In this document: positions 1 through 8,837 of the stretch, piece by piece | Position numbering within the stretch: position 1 is the stretch's first letter | Layout of the letters: each line of letters begins with the position of its first letter | Assembly: GCF_018612915.1 (NCBI RefSeq) | Contig: NZ_JAGGRL010000002.1 | Span: forward strand, 1-64,000 | DNA: 64,000 nt | Direction: 5' to 3' | Origin: Stenotrophomonas sp. ISL-67 | GTDB lineage: Bacteria; Pseudomonadota; Gammaproteobacteria; Xanthomonadales; Xanthomonadaceae | Program-made: the position numbers and the translations under genes | The notes under the pieces: generated by a model | Databases searched by the model: none | What the model saw: only the letters and a program-made list of their open reading frames with translations | Told to the model about the DNA's origin: nothing

Positions 1-17
1 ACAAAAGCCTGGGCGAT

Positions 18-350
18 TCACAACTCCTTCATGAACCGATCAAAGGTCGCCGCCTTTCTGGTCGGCGACAGATCTACGAGATAGTAGTCCGCAGTTCCCG
101 AAAGAATGTCAGATGCGGCGCGCCTAGCGACGTTTTTCGTCTTCTCTATTGAAGCCTGGCCGCCACTCCATTGACCCAAGGAGACGATCCAGGACGAGAA
201 CCAGTCGGTTGAGAGCAAGAAGATGACGTCATCTTTCTCATCAAAATCATGAAGCAACTCAGTATCCTCGCGGCATGCTGGGGAGATCCCCGTAGGCCGC
301 ATCAAAAACCCCCGAGGGCAGGTAGCAACCAATCGAAAGTGTTTTTTCAA
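18..350 (-). CDS. hypothetical protein, 110 aa
   Basis: I do not recognise this protein. It would start at a TTG preceded by a purine-rich AAGAAGGTGA with suitable spacing, which is the main support for translation. It has no signal peptide and no clear membrane segment. Base composition is more AT-rich than the core genes to the right, so this stretch may be accessory DNA. Only weak evidence separates it from a chance frame. Confidence 0.4.
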   Translation of the reverse strand: MKKHFRLVATCPRGFLMRPTGISPACREDTELLHDFDEKDDVIFLLSTDWFSSWIVSLGQWSGGQASIEKTKNVARRAASDILSGTADYYLVDLSPTRKAATFDRFMKEL

Positions 351-490
351 TCACCTTCTTGAGTGTGTTCTGTCAGCTCCGAACATTGCCGAACCTGTGT
401 TCACCGGCCAACGCACCAACATCGAGCTTGGCCAGACAAGACGTTACGCCACTGAATGATACTTTCACGGAATAGAGGTCTGAGGAGTTT

Positions 491-814
491 TCAGCGACCA
501 TTGAAGAGCGCACTAAACAGCGGAACAAACCCAGTGGCCAGCAGCAAAAGAACAAAGGCAGCTAAGGATCCCACGTGGAGGAGTGCAACAGTAGCGAGCA
601 ACTTTCGCGATCGCCACTCCTTCAACGCAGCAAGGCAGGCATGGAATGCATCTCGCATGACCATGAGTTCCCTCGTGAGCAGGACCGGTAGAGCAGCAAA
701 TTGCTCTTCCGCCGCAGTCTTTTCCGGCTTCCGCCTGGAGATCACAATCGCGCATGTTCGGCTGAGTGCGTTGATCGCCATGCTGTAGACCATGTAGGGG
801 ACGAGCTCCTCCAT
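491..814 (-). CDS. small putative membrane protein, 107 aa
   Basis: Unrecognised protein. The C-terminal third (about residues 70-103) is strongly hydrophobic and looks like one or two membrane segments; the N-terminal two thirds is polar with several basic residues. The ATG lies 3 bases after the stop of the 74-aa frame upstream, which suggests translational coupling of the two. No good ribosome binding site is seen in front of it. Function unknown. Confidence 0.4.
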   Translation of the reverse strand: MEELVPYMVYSMAINALSRTCAIVISRRKPEKTAAEEQFAALPVLLTRELMVMRDAFHACLAALKEWRSRKLLATVALLHVGSLAAFVLLLLATGFVPLFSALFNGR

Positions 815-817
815 CGG

Positions 818-1042
818 CTACAACCCACATCCGCAGTCGATGACTCGAGGCGCGCCATCAAACACTGAAAATCCCTTTGGATAGGCGTAAAGAGAAGCGT
901 CAAACCCACCTTGACCGCCCCATGAGGCTTCGGAGCGTGCTGCCCCGAGAGTCAGGGCTAAATAACTTGCCCCACCACAGCGCCTGCCGCTGCAGATCGC
1001 ATAACTAAATCCTTTTAGGGCGGTAAAGTTCCGGCGCCGCAT
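818..1042 (-). CDS. hypothetical protein, 74 aa
   Basis: Short unrecognised frame rich in Gly and Ala with four Cys, two of them at the C-terminus (CGCGL). The stop precedes the next frame by 3 bases, so the two could form a small operon transcribed away from pilB. The ribosome binding site is weak. Could be a chance ORF. Confidence 0.3.
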   Translation of the reverse strand: MRRRNFTALKGFSYAICSGRRCGGASYLALTLGAARSEASWGGQGGFDASLYAYPKGFSVFDGAPRVIDCGCGL

Positions 1043-1111
1043 TCCGTTACGTGCGAGTGACGCTTCGCGGATGATGCCATGTGCCGGGGCAACGATATGG
1101 AACTTCCCTCA

Positions 1112-1140
1112 CAACAAGAGGCCCCACAATGCGGGGCCCC
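1112..1140 (-). terminator. probable terminator after pilB
   Basis: A GC-rich hairpin (GGCCCC arms around AAT) lies just past the pilB stop on the minus strand and is followed by CTCTTGTTG, a weak U-tract. Its position fits the end of the pilB transcript. Confidence 0.5.
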
Positions 1141-1176
1141 ATGTAAGTCAATTGTTCCAGGACCGGGGCCGCTGAA

Positions 1177-2904
1177 TCAATCCTTGGTCACCCGGTTGAT
1201 CTCCGCCAGGCTGGTGGTACCCGCCGCCGCCTTCACCAACGCCGACTGCCGCAGGTCGTTGACCCCCGCACGCTGCGCCGCCTCGGCAATCTGGATGGCG
1301 TTGCCGCCGGCCAACACGATGACCGAAATTTCTTCGCTCATCGGCATCACCTGGTAGATACCAGTTCGTCCTTTGTAGCCTTCCGTGCACTCATCGCAGC
1401 CCACCGGCTCATACAGGGTGATGCCCGCATCCAGCTGGGCCTGGGTAAACCCTTCGGCCAGCAGCGCGTTGACCGGCAGATCCACCGGCCGCTTGCAGTT
1501 GCTGCACAAGCGGCGCGCAAGCCGCTGCGCGATCACCAACGTCACCGAGCTGGTGATGTTGAACGGGGCAATGCCCATGTTCATCAGGCGGGCGATGGTC
1601 TGCGGGCCGTCATTGGTATGCAGCGTGGACAACACCATGTGACCGGTCTGCGCAGCCTTGATGGCGATTTCGGCGGTTTCCAGGTCGCGGATTTCGCCGA
1701 CCATGATGATGTCCGGATCCTGTCGCAGGAACGAACGCAGCGCTGCGGCGAAGGTCATACCCCGCTTGACGTTCTGCTGGACCTGGTTCACGCCGGGCAG
1801 GCGGATTTCAACCGGGTCTTCCGCCGTGGAAATGTTGCGTGTTTCATCGTTGAGGATGCCCAGCGCGGTGTACAGCGACACCGTCTTACCCGAGCCCGTG
1901 GGACCGGTGACCAGCACCATGCCGTACGGCTTATGGATGGCGTCCAGGAACAGACGTTGCTGTTCGGCCTCGTAGCCAAGCTTATCGATGCCCAGCTTGG
2001 CCGCACTGCCATCCAGAATACGCAGCACGACCTTTTCGCCGAACAGGGTTGGCAGAGTGCTGACGCGGAAGTCGATCTGCTTGGTTTTGGACAGGTTGAG
2101 CTTGATGCGCCCGTCCTGCGGCACGCGCTTTTCCGCGATATCCAACTGCGACATCACCTTCAGGCGCGCGGCGATGCGTTGGCTGAGCTTGACCGGGGCC
2201 TTGGCCACGTTCTTGAGCAGGCCGTCGATGCGGAAGCGCACGCGGTAGTCGTCTTCGTAGGGCTCAAAGTGGATGTCCGATGCGCCCTTGCGGATCGCAT
2301 CGACCAACACCTTATTGACGAACTTCACCACCGGGGTGTCGTCACCCTTGGCATCGACGCCCGATTCGGTCGTGCCTCCGTCCTCGTCGCCGACCGACAC
2401 GTCCAGGTCGCCCATGCCGTCATCATCACCACCGAGCGAGCCGCCCAGCGTGTCATGCTTGGACTGCCACTGCTCCAGAGTGCGTTTGATCTGGTCTTCA
2501 TCGACCAGAATCGGCTCAACCACCAGATTGGTGTGGAACTTAATCTCGTCCAGCGAATGGGTCGGGTCGCTAGTTCCCACGAAGAGCTTGCCGCCGCGTT
2601 TGAACAGCGGCAGCACGTGGTGCTTGCGCAGCAGTTCCTCGCTGACCAGGCTGATGGCGCTTTGCCCACTATCGAAAACAGACACATCGAGCAGCGGCAT
2701 GCCAAATTCAAGTGCGTTGGCGGCGGCAAGTTGAGCCGCAGTTACCAGCTTCTTCTCCGCGAACCACTGCGGTAATGGTTGTTTGGCGGACGCAGCCTTG
2801 ACCATTGCATCCCGAGCTGCGCCTTCTTCAAGAGCTCCATCTTGAACGAGACGACGGGCGATACCGGTGATTCCGACTAGGTTCGCGGTAACGGCTGTAT
2901 TCAT
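1177..2904 (-). CDS. pilB: type IV pilus assembly ATPase PilB
   Basis: Cytoplasmic hexameric ATPase of the GspE/PulE family that powers pilus extension by adding PilA subunits at the inner-membrane platform protein PilC. The 575-aa length is normal for PilB. The N-terminal MshEN-type domain covers about residues 1-150. The ATPase core has a Walker A motif GPTGSGKT near residue 332 and a Walker B region DPDIIMVGEIRD near 395. Two C-terminal CxxC pairs (CSNC near 466, CDEC near 502) form the zinc site usual for this family. ATG start with GGGAAAGAG upstream. It lies downstream of pilA on the same strand, separated by a terminator, and pilC-pilD run divergently. Confidence 0.97.
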   Translation of the reverse strand: MNTAVTANLVGITGIARRLVQDGALEEGAARDAMVKAASAKQPLPQWFAEKKLVTAAQLAAANALEFGMPLLDVSVFDSGQSAISLVSEELLRKHHVLPLFKRGGKLFVGTSDPTHSLDEIKFHTNLVVEPILVDEDQIKRTLEQWQSKHDTLGGSLGGDDDGMGDLDVSVGDEDGGTTESGVDAKGDDTPVVKFVNKVLVDAIRKGASDIHFEPYEDDYRVRFRIDGLLKNVAKAPVKLSQRIAARLKVMSQLDIAEKRVPQDGRIKLNLSKTKQIDFRVSTLPTLFGEKVVLRILDGSAAKLGIDKLGYEAEQQRLFLDAIHKPYGMVLVTGPTGSGKTVSLYTALGILNDETRNISTAEDPVEIRLPGVNQVQQNVKRGMTFAAALRSFLRQDPDIIMVGEIRDLETAEIAIKAAQTGHMVLSTLHTNDGPQTIARLMNMGIAPFNITSSVTLVIAQRLARRLCSNCKRPVDLPVNALLAEGFTQAQLDAGITLYEPVGCDECTEGYKGRTGIYQVMPMSEEISVIVLAGGNAIQIAEAAQRAGVNDLRQSALVKAAAGTTSLAEINRVTKD

Positions 2905-2998
2905 GTCGCACTCTTTCCCGAAGTTGATCTTGGCTTCTAGCTAAGCTTAGCCCGGACAGCTTGCCTGCGTCCCGATTCAAAGCTGCTTTCGAAGGGCC

Positions 2999-3031
2999 AA
3001 AAAACAAATACCCCGCATCGGCGGGGTATTT
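2999..3031 (-). terminator. rho-independent terminator of pilA
   Basis: Perfect hairpin AAATACCCCGC / GCGGGGTATTT with a 4-base loop, followed on the minus strand by a T-rich tract (TTTGTTTTTT). It lies 24 bases past the pilA stop and before pilB, so pilA and pilB are probably separate transcripts, as expected when pilin is needed in large excess. Confidence 0.85.
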
Positions 3032-3054
3032 GCTGCAAGCATCGAACCGATGAA

Positions 3055-3468
3055 TCAGTTACGGCACTCGGTCGGGACGAACTTGTGGTCGATGTCGGTC
3101 GAGCACACCCAGGTCAGCTGACCATTGCCCGCATCGGTGGGGGTCAGGGTGATATCGCCATCAGCACCCGGGACCGCCGAAGTTGCGGTGATGATACCTT
3201 CGTCAGCCACGGTGATGCCCGACACGTACTTGGTGGCACCCGGGAAGGTGTAACCCGAGTTCGCGGCGGTCACGTCGGCCAGATCACCCAGCGAAGAAGA
3301 GGTCTCCGACACGGCCAGCTTGGCCGGCGCAGCCATCACGATCACTTCCGACACCTTGGCGCGGGTGGTGTAGTCCTGGTAAGCCGGCAGTGCGATGGCG
3401 GCCAGGATGGCGATGATCGCGACAACGATCATCAGTTCGATAAGGGTAAAGCCCTGCTGCTTCTTCAT
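3055..3468 (-). CDS. pilA: type IV major pilin PilA
   Basis: Structural subunit of the type IV pilus, processed by PilD and assembled by PilB/PilC. The 137-aa precursor begins [16 protein letters not shown]: a short basic leader, the conserved Gly/Phe cleavage site, Glu5 of the mature protein, and a hydrophobic N-terminal helix. A Cys pair near the C-terminus (WVCSTDIDH...PTECRN) matches the usual D-region disulfide. The frame is open further upstream, but the ATG at 3468 with AGGGGA in front gives the correct leader. A sigma-54 type promoter lies about 100 bases upstream and a strong terminator follows. Confidence 0.95.
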   Translation of the reverse strand: MKKQQGFTLIELMIVVAIIAILAAIALPAYQDYTTRAKVSEVIVMAAPAKLAVSETSSSLGDLADVTAANSGYTFPGATKYVSGITVADEGIITATSAVPGADGDITLTPTDAGNGQLTWVCSTDIDHKFVPTECRN

Positions 3469-3564
3469 GTGTACATCCCCTAGAGGTAGGTAATAAACGA
3501 ACACCGGGACGAAGCCTGGCCGGCGGACCGGCTGAGCAAGGCAAACGCCCGTGCGGGTGGTTGA

Positions 3565-3581
3565 TAGCAGGTTGCGTGCCA
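3565..3581 (-). promoter_or_regulatory. sigma-54 (-24/-12) promoter for pilA
   Basis: The minus strand reads TGGCACGCAACCTGCTA, close to the RpoN consensus TGGCAC-N5-TTGCA, with exactly 10 bases between the GG and GC doublets. It would start transcription near 3556, giving a leader of about 88 bases before the pilA ATG. RpoN with PilR control of pilA is established in Pseudomonas and Xanthomonas. pilR/pilS are not in this window. Confidence 0.8.
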
Positions 3582-3827
3582 AGTGGTCCAGCAATGCTCC
3601 CCAGCATTTCCCCGGCGCAATGATGGCAGCAAACTTCAGGATTGGAACCCCCCGCACGGCAAATTGCGACATGACCGGCATTGTGACGCGTTGCGTCACC
3701 TTCTGACGGCATCGGTCCTTGACCCGGGTCACGGATTGCCGTGCAAGAGGGATGCCACTCCGGCCCGGAACCGGCTACCATTCGGCGGAGAAGCCCGCCT
3801 GGGGATGGCGCGGCCGGGGAGCCTTAC

Positions 3828-5087
3828 ATGTCTGTCAGCCGTAGTGCGATCAAGAAAGAGCCCGTGGCGCGTAGCACCATGGAGCTGCAACCGTTTGTCT
3901 GGGAGGGGACCGACAAGCGGGGTGTCAAGATGAAGGGCGAGCAGCCTGCGAAAAACGCCAACATGTTGCGTGCCGAGTTGCGCCGCCAGGGCATCATGCC
4001 CGGCATGGTCAAGCCCAAGCCCAAGCCGCTGTTCGGTGCGGCCGGCAAGGCCGTCGGCTCGAAGGACATCTCGTTCTTCAGCCGCCAGATGGCAACCATG
4101 ATGAAGTCCGGCGTTCCCATTGTGAGCGCCTTGGAGATTATCGGGAGCGGGCACAAGAACCCGCGCATGAAGAAGTTGGTTGACGGCATCCGGAGCGACA
4201 TTGAGGGCGGTTCATCGCTATACGAAGCGATCAGCCGTCACCCAGTGCAATTCGATGAGTTGTATCGCAACCTGGTCCGCGCGGGCGAAGGTGCTGGTGT
4301 GCTGGAAACCGTGCTGGACACGATCGCCACATACAAGGAAAACCTGGAAGCCCTCAAGGGCAAGATCAAGAAGGCCATGTTCTACCCTGCCATGGTGGTT
4401 GCGGTCGCGATCATCGTCAGTGCAATTCTGCTGATCTTCGTGGTGCCGCAGTTCGAAGAGGTGTTTGCAGGGTTTGGCGCTGAGTTGCCGGCATTCACGC
4501 AGATGATCGTGAATCTCTCAAGGTTCATGGTGTCTTACTGGTGGCTGATGGCCGCCATCCTCGTTGGGTCAATCTTCGGGCTCTTGTTCGCCTACAAGCG
4601 GTCTCCCAAGATGCAGCACACACTTGACCGCCTGATCCTCAAGGTGCCGGTCATCGGCGAGATCATGAACAACAGCGCCATCGCCCGCTTCGCCCGCACC
4701 ACCGCCGTGACCTTCAAAGCCGGTGTACCGCTGGTGGAGGCCCTGGGCATCGTTGCCGGTGCCACCGGCAACAAAGTGTACGAGGAAGGCGTGCTGCGCA
4801 TGCGCGACGACGTGTCGGTCGGCTACCCGGTCAACATGGCCATGAAGCAGATCAACCTGTTCCCGCACATGGTCATCCAGATGACGGCCATCGGCGAAGA
4901 GGCCGGTGCGCTCGACGCCATGCTGTTCAAAGTGGCCGAGTACTATGAGCAGGAGGTCAACAATGCCGTGGACGCCCTGAGCAGCCTGCTGGAACCGATG
5001 ATCATGGTGTTCATTGGTACCATTGTCGGCGGCATGGTGATCGGCATGTACCTGCCCATCTTCAAACTCGGCGCCGTCGTCGGCTAA
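3828..5087 (+). CDS. pilC: type IV pilus inner-membrane platform protein PilC
   Basis: GspF-family polytopic inner-membrane protein that couples the PilB and PilT motors to pilin insertion. 419 aa with the two repeated GspF cytoplasmic domains, at about residues 85-210 and 290-410. Membrane segments fall near residues 185-210, 235-260 and 395-415. The ATG at 3828 has GGGGAGC upstream and is preferred over an earlier in-frame start whose extra 29 residues do not look family-like. First gene of pilC-pilD-coaE on the plus strand, divergent from pilA; pilD starts 7 bases after its stop. Confidence 0.95.
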   Translation: MSVSRSAIKKEPVARSTMELQPFVWEGTDKRGVKMKGEQPAKNANMLRAELRRQGIMPGMVKPKPKPLFGAAGKAVGSKDISFFSRQMATMMKSGVPIVSALEIIGSGHKNPRMKKLVDGIRSDIEGGSSLYEAISRHPVQFDELYRNLVRAGEGAGVLETVLDTIATYKENLEALKGKIKKAMFYPAMVVAVAIIVSAILLIFVVPQFEEVFAGFGAELPAFTQMIVNLSRFMVSYWWLMAAILVGSIFGLLFAYKRSPKMQHTLDRLILKVPVIGEIMNNSAIARFARTTAVTFKAGVPLVEALGIVAGATGNKVYEEGVLRMRDDVSVGYPVNMAMKQINLFPHMVIQMTAIGEEAGALDAMLFKVAEYYEQEVNNAVDALSSLLEPMIMVFIGTIVGGMVIGMYLPIFKLGAVVG

Positions 5088-5094
5088 GGACACC

Positions 5095-5958
5095 ATGGCA
5101 TTTCTCGACCAGCATCCCGGCCTCGGCTATCCCGCCGCAGCCGCACTGGGGCTGTTGATCGGCAGCTTCCTCAACGTTGTCATCCTGCGCCTGCCCAAGC
5201 GGCTTGAATGGCAATGGAAGCGCGACGCCCGGGAGGTGTTGGAGCTGCCCGACCTCTACGAACCGCCACCGCCCGGGATCGTGGTCGAGCCGTCGCACTG
5301 CCCGCACTGCAAGCACAAGCTGTCCTGGTACGAGAACATCCCGCTGTTCAGCTGGTTGATCCAAGGCGGCAAGTGCCGCCACTGCCAGGCGCCGATCTCC
5401 ATCCAGTACCCGCTGGTGGAGTTGTTGACTGGCGTACTGGTGGTGGCGAGCGTGTGGCAGTTCGGCTTCGGCTGGCAGGGCTTTGGCGCCATCGTGCTGA
5501 GCTGTTTCCTGGTGGCCTTGTCCGGCATTGACCTGCGCACCCAGCTATTACCCGACCAGCTCACCCTGCCGTTGATGTGGCTGGGCCTGATAGGCAGCAT
5601 CGACAACCTGTACATGCCGGCCAAGCCCGCCCTGCTGGGCGCCATTGCCGGCTACCTGTTGCTGTGGTCGGTGTGGTGGCTGTTCAAGCAGATCACCGGC
5701 AAGGAAGGTATTGGCCACGGCGATTTCAAGCTGCTGGCCGCGCTGGGCGCCTGGTGTGGGTTGAAGGGCATCCTGCCGATCATCCTGCTGTCGTCGGTGC
5801 TTGGGGCGATCATCGGTTCGATCTGGCTGTACTCGCGGGGCCGCGACCGTGCCACCCCGATCCCGTTTGGGCCCTACCTGGCCGTTGCCGGCTGGATCGT
5901 GTTCATGTGGGGCGAACCGTTGATCAATGCGTATCTGCGGGTATCCGGCCTGCGCTGA
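5095..5958 (+). CDS. pilD: prepilin peptidase / N-methyltransferase PilD
   Basis: Bifunctional inner-membrane aspartic protease that cleaves the prepilin leader after Gly and methylates the new N-terminal Phe; it also serves type II secretion pseudopilins. 287 aa. The tetracysteine cytoplasmic loop is present (Cys69/Cys72 in CPHC, Cys94/Cys97 in CRHC). Both catalytic aspartates are in place (about Asp146 in SGIDLRT and Asp210 in GHGDFK). Several hydrophobic helices follow. It lies between pilC and coaE in one operon. Confidence 0.96.
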   Translation: MAFLDQHPGLGYPAAAALGLLIGSFLNVVILRLPKRLEWQWKRDAREVLELPDLYEPPPPGIVVEPSHCPHCKHKLSWYENIPLFSWLIQGGKCRHCQAPISIQYPLVELLTGVLVVASVWQFGFGWQGFGAIVLSCFLVALSGIDLRTQLLPDQLTLPLMWLGLIGSIDNLYMPAKPALLGAIAGYLLLWSVWWLFKQITGKEGIGHGDFKLLAALGAWCGLKGILPIILLSSVLGAIIGSIWLYSRGRDRATPIPFGPYLAVAGWIVFMWGEPLINAYLRVSGLR

Positions 5959-5966
5959 GGGCAGCG

Positions 5967-6578
5967 ATGAGCCAGTTCGTGATTGGATTGACCGGCGGCG
6001 TGGCCGCCGGAAAGAGCGAGGTAACCCGGCGCTTCGAGGCGCTGGGCATCACCATCGCCGATGCCGACGTGGCCGCCCGCGCCGTGGTGGCCCCCGACAG
6101 CGATGGCCTGGCCAGGATCGTGGCGCACTTTGGTTCTGGGATCCTGCTGGCCGATGGCCAGCTTGACCGCGCCACACTGCGCGAGCGCATCTTCAGCTCC
6201 GCGCAGGAGCGGCAGGCGCTGGAAGCCATTACCCACCCTGCCATTCGGGAGCTGCTGCGGCAGACCTGCGAGCAGGCGCAAAGCCCCTATGCCATTGCGG
6301 CGATTCCGCTGCTGACCGAGGCCGGCGGCCGCCAGCACTATCCGTGGTTGAACCGGATTCTGGTGGTGGATGCGCCGGTGGCCGTGCAGCACGCGCGGCT
6401 GATGCAGCGTGACGGCACCACGGCCGATTTGGCCGACCGGATGATTGCTGCGCAGGCCAGCCGTGAGGAACGCTTGGCGCTGGCCGATGACGTGGTGGTC
6501 AATGATGGGCACCCAGATCACCTGCAGGCCGAGGTGGAGCGGCTGGATCAGGCGTACCGGAAGCTGGCAGCCGCGTAG
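5967..6578 (+). CDS. coaE: dephospho-CoA kinase
   Basis: Phosphorylates the 3'-OH of dephospho-CoA, the last step of coenzyme A synthesis, in the cytosol. 203 aa. The N-terminal P-loop reads GLTGGVAAGKS, followed by the DAD motif (IADADVAAR) and the later RD-containing lid region. ATG at 5967, 8 bases after the pilD stop; pilCD-coaE linkage is common in gammaproteobacteria. The TAG stop codon is the TAG of a GTAG-type repeat that begins here. Confidence 0.95.
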   Translation: MSQFVIGLTGGVAAGKSEVTRRFEALGITIADADVAARAVVAPDSDGLARIVAHFGSGILLADGQLDRATLRERIFSSAQERQALEAITHPAIRELLRQTCEQAQSPYAIAAIPLLTEAGGRQHYPWLNRILVVDAPVAVQHARLMQRDGTTADLADRMIAAQASREERLALADDVVVNDGHPDHLQAEVERLDQAYRKLAAA

Positions 6579-6669
6579 CGACACGCCATGCGTGTCCCAG
6601 GGGGTGTCCGGTCGTTCGTTTGCGCGGCCTTCGTTGGGGATCTCGAGGACACGCATGGCGTGTCGCTAC
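6575..6669. repeat. SMAG-like inverted pair
   Basis: Two copies of a palindromic unit (GTAG, then GACACGCCATGCGTGTC) face each other 50 bases apart. The left GTAG holds the coaE stop codon. GTAG-initiated palindromes in such pairs match the SMAG REP-like family of Stenotrophomonas. Confidence 0.85.
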
Positions 6670-6688
6670 GGGGCCGGTGCGCCCGGGG

Positions 6689-8053
6689 TTATGCCGGGGC
6701 GAAGGTCAGCGTGGCGATCACACCCCTGTCCACGCCCGGGCGCACGTTGACCTGCCAGCCATACAGATCGCACAGGCGGCTTACGATCGACAACCCAATG
6801 CCGCCGCCCTGCGAGTGGCCGGCATGGGTGCCCCGGTAACCCCGCTGGAACAGCTTGGCGGCATCTTCGGCGCTCAGGCCCGGGCCGCTGTCGATCACTT
6901 CGACCCGGTTGCCGGTGACCAGCACCCGTACCGAGCCTTCCTGCGAATACTTCACGGCGTTGCCGATCAGGTTACCCAATGCCACCGACAACGCCGATTC
7001 CGGGGCGTCGATAACCAGTTCGCGGTCGCCTTCCAGCACCAGCTCCAGCGGCTTGCCGCCCAGCTGGGCGCGGTGCGAATCGAGCAGCTGCTCGGCCACC
7101 CGGGCGACGTTGCTGCTGCCCTGCCCGCGTTCGTTGCGCGAGAGCAGCAGCAGCGAGCCGATGAGGTCGGTGCACTGCTGTTCGGCGCGCTGGATGCGTT
7201 GCAGGCGCTGCAGCACTTTCGGGTCCAGGTCCGGCCGGGTCAGCAGCAGCTCGGTGGCGCCACGGATGACGGCCAGCGGGGTGCGCAGTTCGTGGCTGAC
7301 GTCGGCGTTGAATTCGCGGTCGCGCTGTACCACTTCGGTGAGCCGTGCCGAATAGTCGTCCAGCGCTTGGGCCAGCTGCCCGACCTCGTCGTCGGGGAAA
7401 CGGGGTGCCAGGGGCGTGGGGTCGCTGGTACCGCCCCGGTAGGCACGCAGGCGCGCGGCCAGGTCGGAGACCGGCTTCATCACCTTGGAGGCCGACCACC
7501 AGCCCAGCACCAGCGACAGCGCGCTGAACACCAGCACCGAGACGAACAGTGCGCGGTTCAACTGCCCTTCGCCGCGCAGGCTTTCGGTCATGTCGTAGGC
7601 GAGGAAGAACCAGGCATCCGGGGTTTTGCGCACGGCAAGTTTGTAGGAGAACCGATTGCCGCGTTCGTCCACACCCCCGAGGCTGTGGATGCCATCGCTG
7701 AACTCGTACCAGTCCGGCTCCTCTTGGCGAAGCGCATCGAACTTGTCCGGCCCCACGATGCGCGCCCGCATCTGCTGCACGGGCAGATCAGGGTTTTTCT
7801 TGGGATCTTCGAAGTAACGGTGTGCGTATTCGTCGATATTGCGGTTCATCACATCTTCGACGAGTTGGTTCTCCACGCGCGCGCGCGCCCAGTTCGTGGC
7901 GAACGCAAACAGCGTGGTCAGGCAGAAGCCCAACAACACGAACGAGACGATGATGCGGCTGCGCAGCCGGCGCCGGTACGGGCCCCGGCGGCGCTCCCCC
8001 CTGCCCGCCACCGGATCAGGCTTCCGGGGCGGCGATGCGGTATCCGATGCCAT
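6689..8053 (-). CDS. sensor histidine kinase, ColS-like
   Basis: Membrane histidine kinase that would phosphorylate the response regulator encoded just upstream. 454 aa: first membrane helix near residues 32-52, a periplasmic domain of about 110 residues, second helix near 165-190, HAMP, then the H-box SHELRTP (His near 256), N-box NLIGNAVKYS and G-boxes DSGPGLS and GGGIGLS. The start overlaps the regulator by 38 bases; a GTG near 8010 is an alternative. ColRS-type systems sense metals and envelope stress in Pseudomonas and Xanthomonas. The ColS assignment rests on overall resemblance only. Confidence 0.85.
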   Translation of the reverse strand: MASDTASPPRKPDPVAGRGERRRGPYRRRLRSRIIVSFVLLGFCLTTLFAFATNWARARVENQLVEDVMNRNIDEYAHRYFEDPKKNPDLPVQQMRARIVGPDKFDALRQEEPDWYEFSDGIHSLGGVDERGNRFSYKLAVRKTPDAWFFLAYDMTESLRGEGQLNRALFVSVLVFSALSLVLGWWSASKVMKPVSDLAARLRAYRGGTSDPTPLAPRFPDDEVGQLAQALDDYSARLTEVVQRDREFNADVSHELRTPLAVIRGATELLLTRPDLDPKVLQRLQRIQRAEQQCTDLIGSLLLLSRNERGQGSSNVARVAEQLLDSHRAQLGGKPLELVLEGDRELVIDAPESALSVALGNLIGNAVKYSQEGSVRVLVTGNRVEVIDSGPGLSAEDAAKLFQRGYRGTHAGHSQGGGIGLSIVSRLCDLYGWQVNVRPGVDRGVIATLTFAPA

Positions 8054-8693
8054 GGCGGGTCTGGATCAACGGTACCTCGAACGGCTTGTCCACCACGGCA
8101 CGCAGGCCGTGGATGTGCACGCGCAGCGAATCCGAGTCGGGCAGCTCTTCGCCCCATACACGGGTTTCCAGCTCCTGCCGGGTGACCACGGCGGGCGCCG
8201 CTTCCATCAGCGCCTGCAGGATCTTCAGGGCGGTGGGGTTGAGCTGCAGCAGCTTGCCCTGGCGGCGAACCTCGAGGGTATCGAGGTTGTATTCCAGGTC
8301 GCCGGTTTCCAGTACCCGCGTCTGCACGCCCTTGCCGCGGCGCGACAGGGCATTCAGACGCACTTCGACTTCCTGCAGCGCGAACGGCTTGATCAGGTAG
8401 TCGTCGGCACCGGAATCGAAGCCGGCCAGCTTGTTGTCCAGCGAATCCCGTGCGGTCAGCATGAGCACTGGGGTCTGCTTGCGCGCTTCATTGCGAAGCT
8501 TGCGGCAGACCTCGATGCCATCCATGCCCGGCAGATTGAGATCCAGCACGATCGCGTCGAACTCGTGCACCACGGCCAGGTGTAGGCCGGTCACGCCGTC
8601 GGCGGCGAAGTCCACGGTGTGGCCGCGGTCTTCGAGGTAGTCGCCCAGGTTGGCGGCGATGTCGCTGTTGTCTTCAATTACAAGAATTCGCAC
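8016..8693 (-). CDS. OmpR-family response regulator, ColR-like
   Basis: Transcription factor with an N-terminal receiver domain (acidic pair EDN near residues 7-9, phospho-acceptor Asp in VLDLNLPG near 51, conserved Lys in LIKPF) and a C-terminal winged-helix DNA-binding domain (about residues 125-225). 225 aa. The GTG at 8693 is chosen because AGAGGTCACA precedes it and MRILVIEDN is the usual N-terminus; the upstream open extension is not family-like. It is the first gene of a two-gene operon with the kinase. Confidence 0.9.
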   Translation of the reverse strand: MRILVIEDNSDIAANLGDYLEDRGHTVDFAADGVTGLHLAVVHEFDAIVLDLNLPGMDGIEVCRKLRNEARKQTPVLMLTARDSLDNKLAGFDSGADDYLIKPFALQEVEVRLNALSRRGKGVQTRVLETGDLEYNLDTLEVRRQGKLLQLNPTALKILQALMEAAPAVVTRQELETRVWGEELPDSDSLRVHIHGLRAVVDKPFEVPLIQTRHGIGYRIAAPEA

Positions 8694-8837
8694 TGTGACC
8701 TCTGTTTCATGAGGGAGAGCCGGAACGGCACCGATACGATCCACGATCGCAGCATCTGCCTTCCCGCGCCGCCTGCTGAACGATACAGGCTGGATTCTTA
8801 ACAGTAGACACCGACGCGCGCCTTGGCGGCGTCAACG

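Noticed and set aside
373-555. 60-codon minus-strand frame near the left end
   Set aside because: Overlaps the 107-aa frame, has no ribosome site and no protein-like features.
6620-8185. 521-codon plus-strand frame opposite the ColS-like kinase
   Set aside because: The kinase on the other strand has all H, N and G boxes; the plus frame has no recognisable domain.
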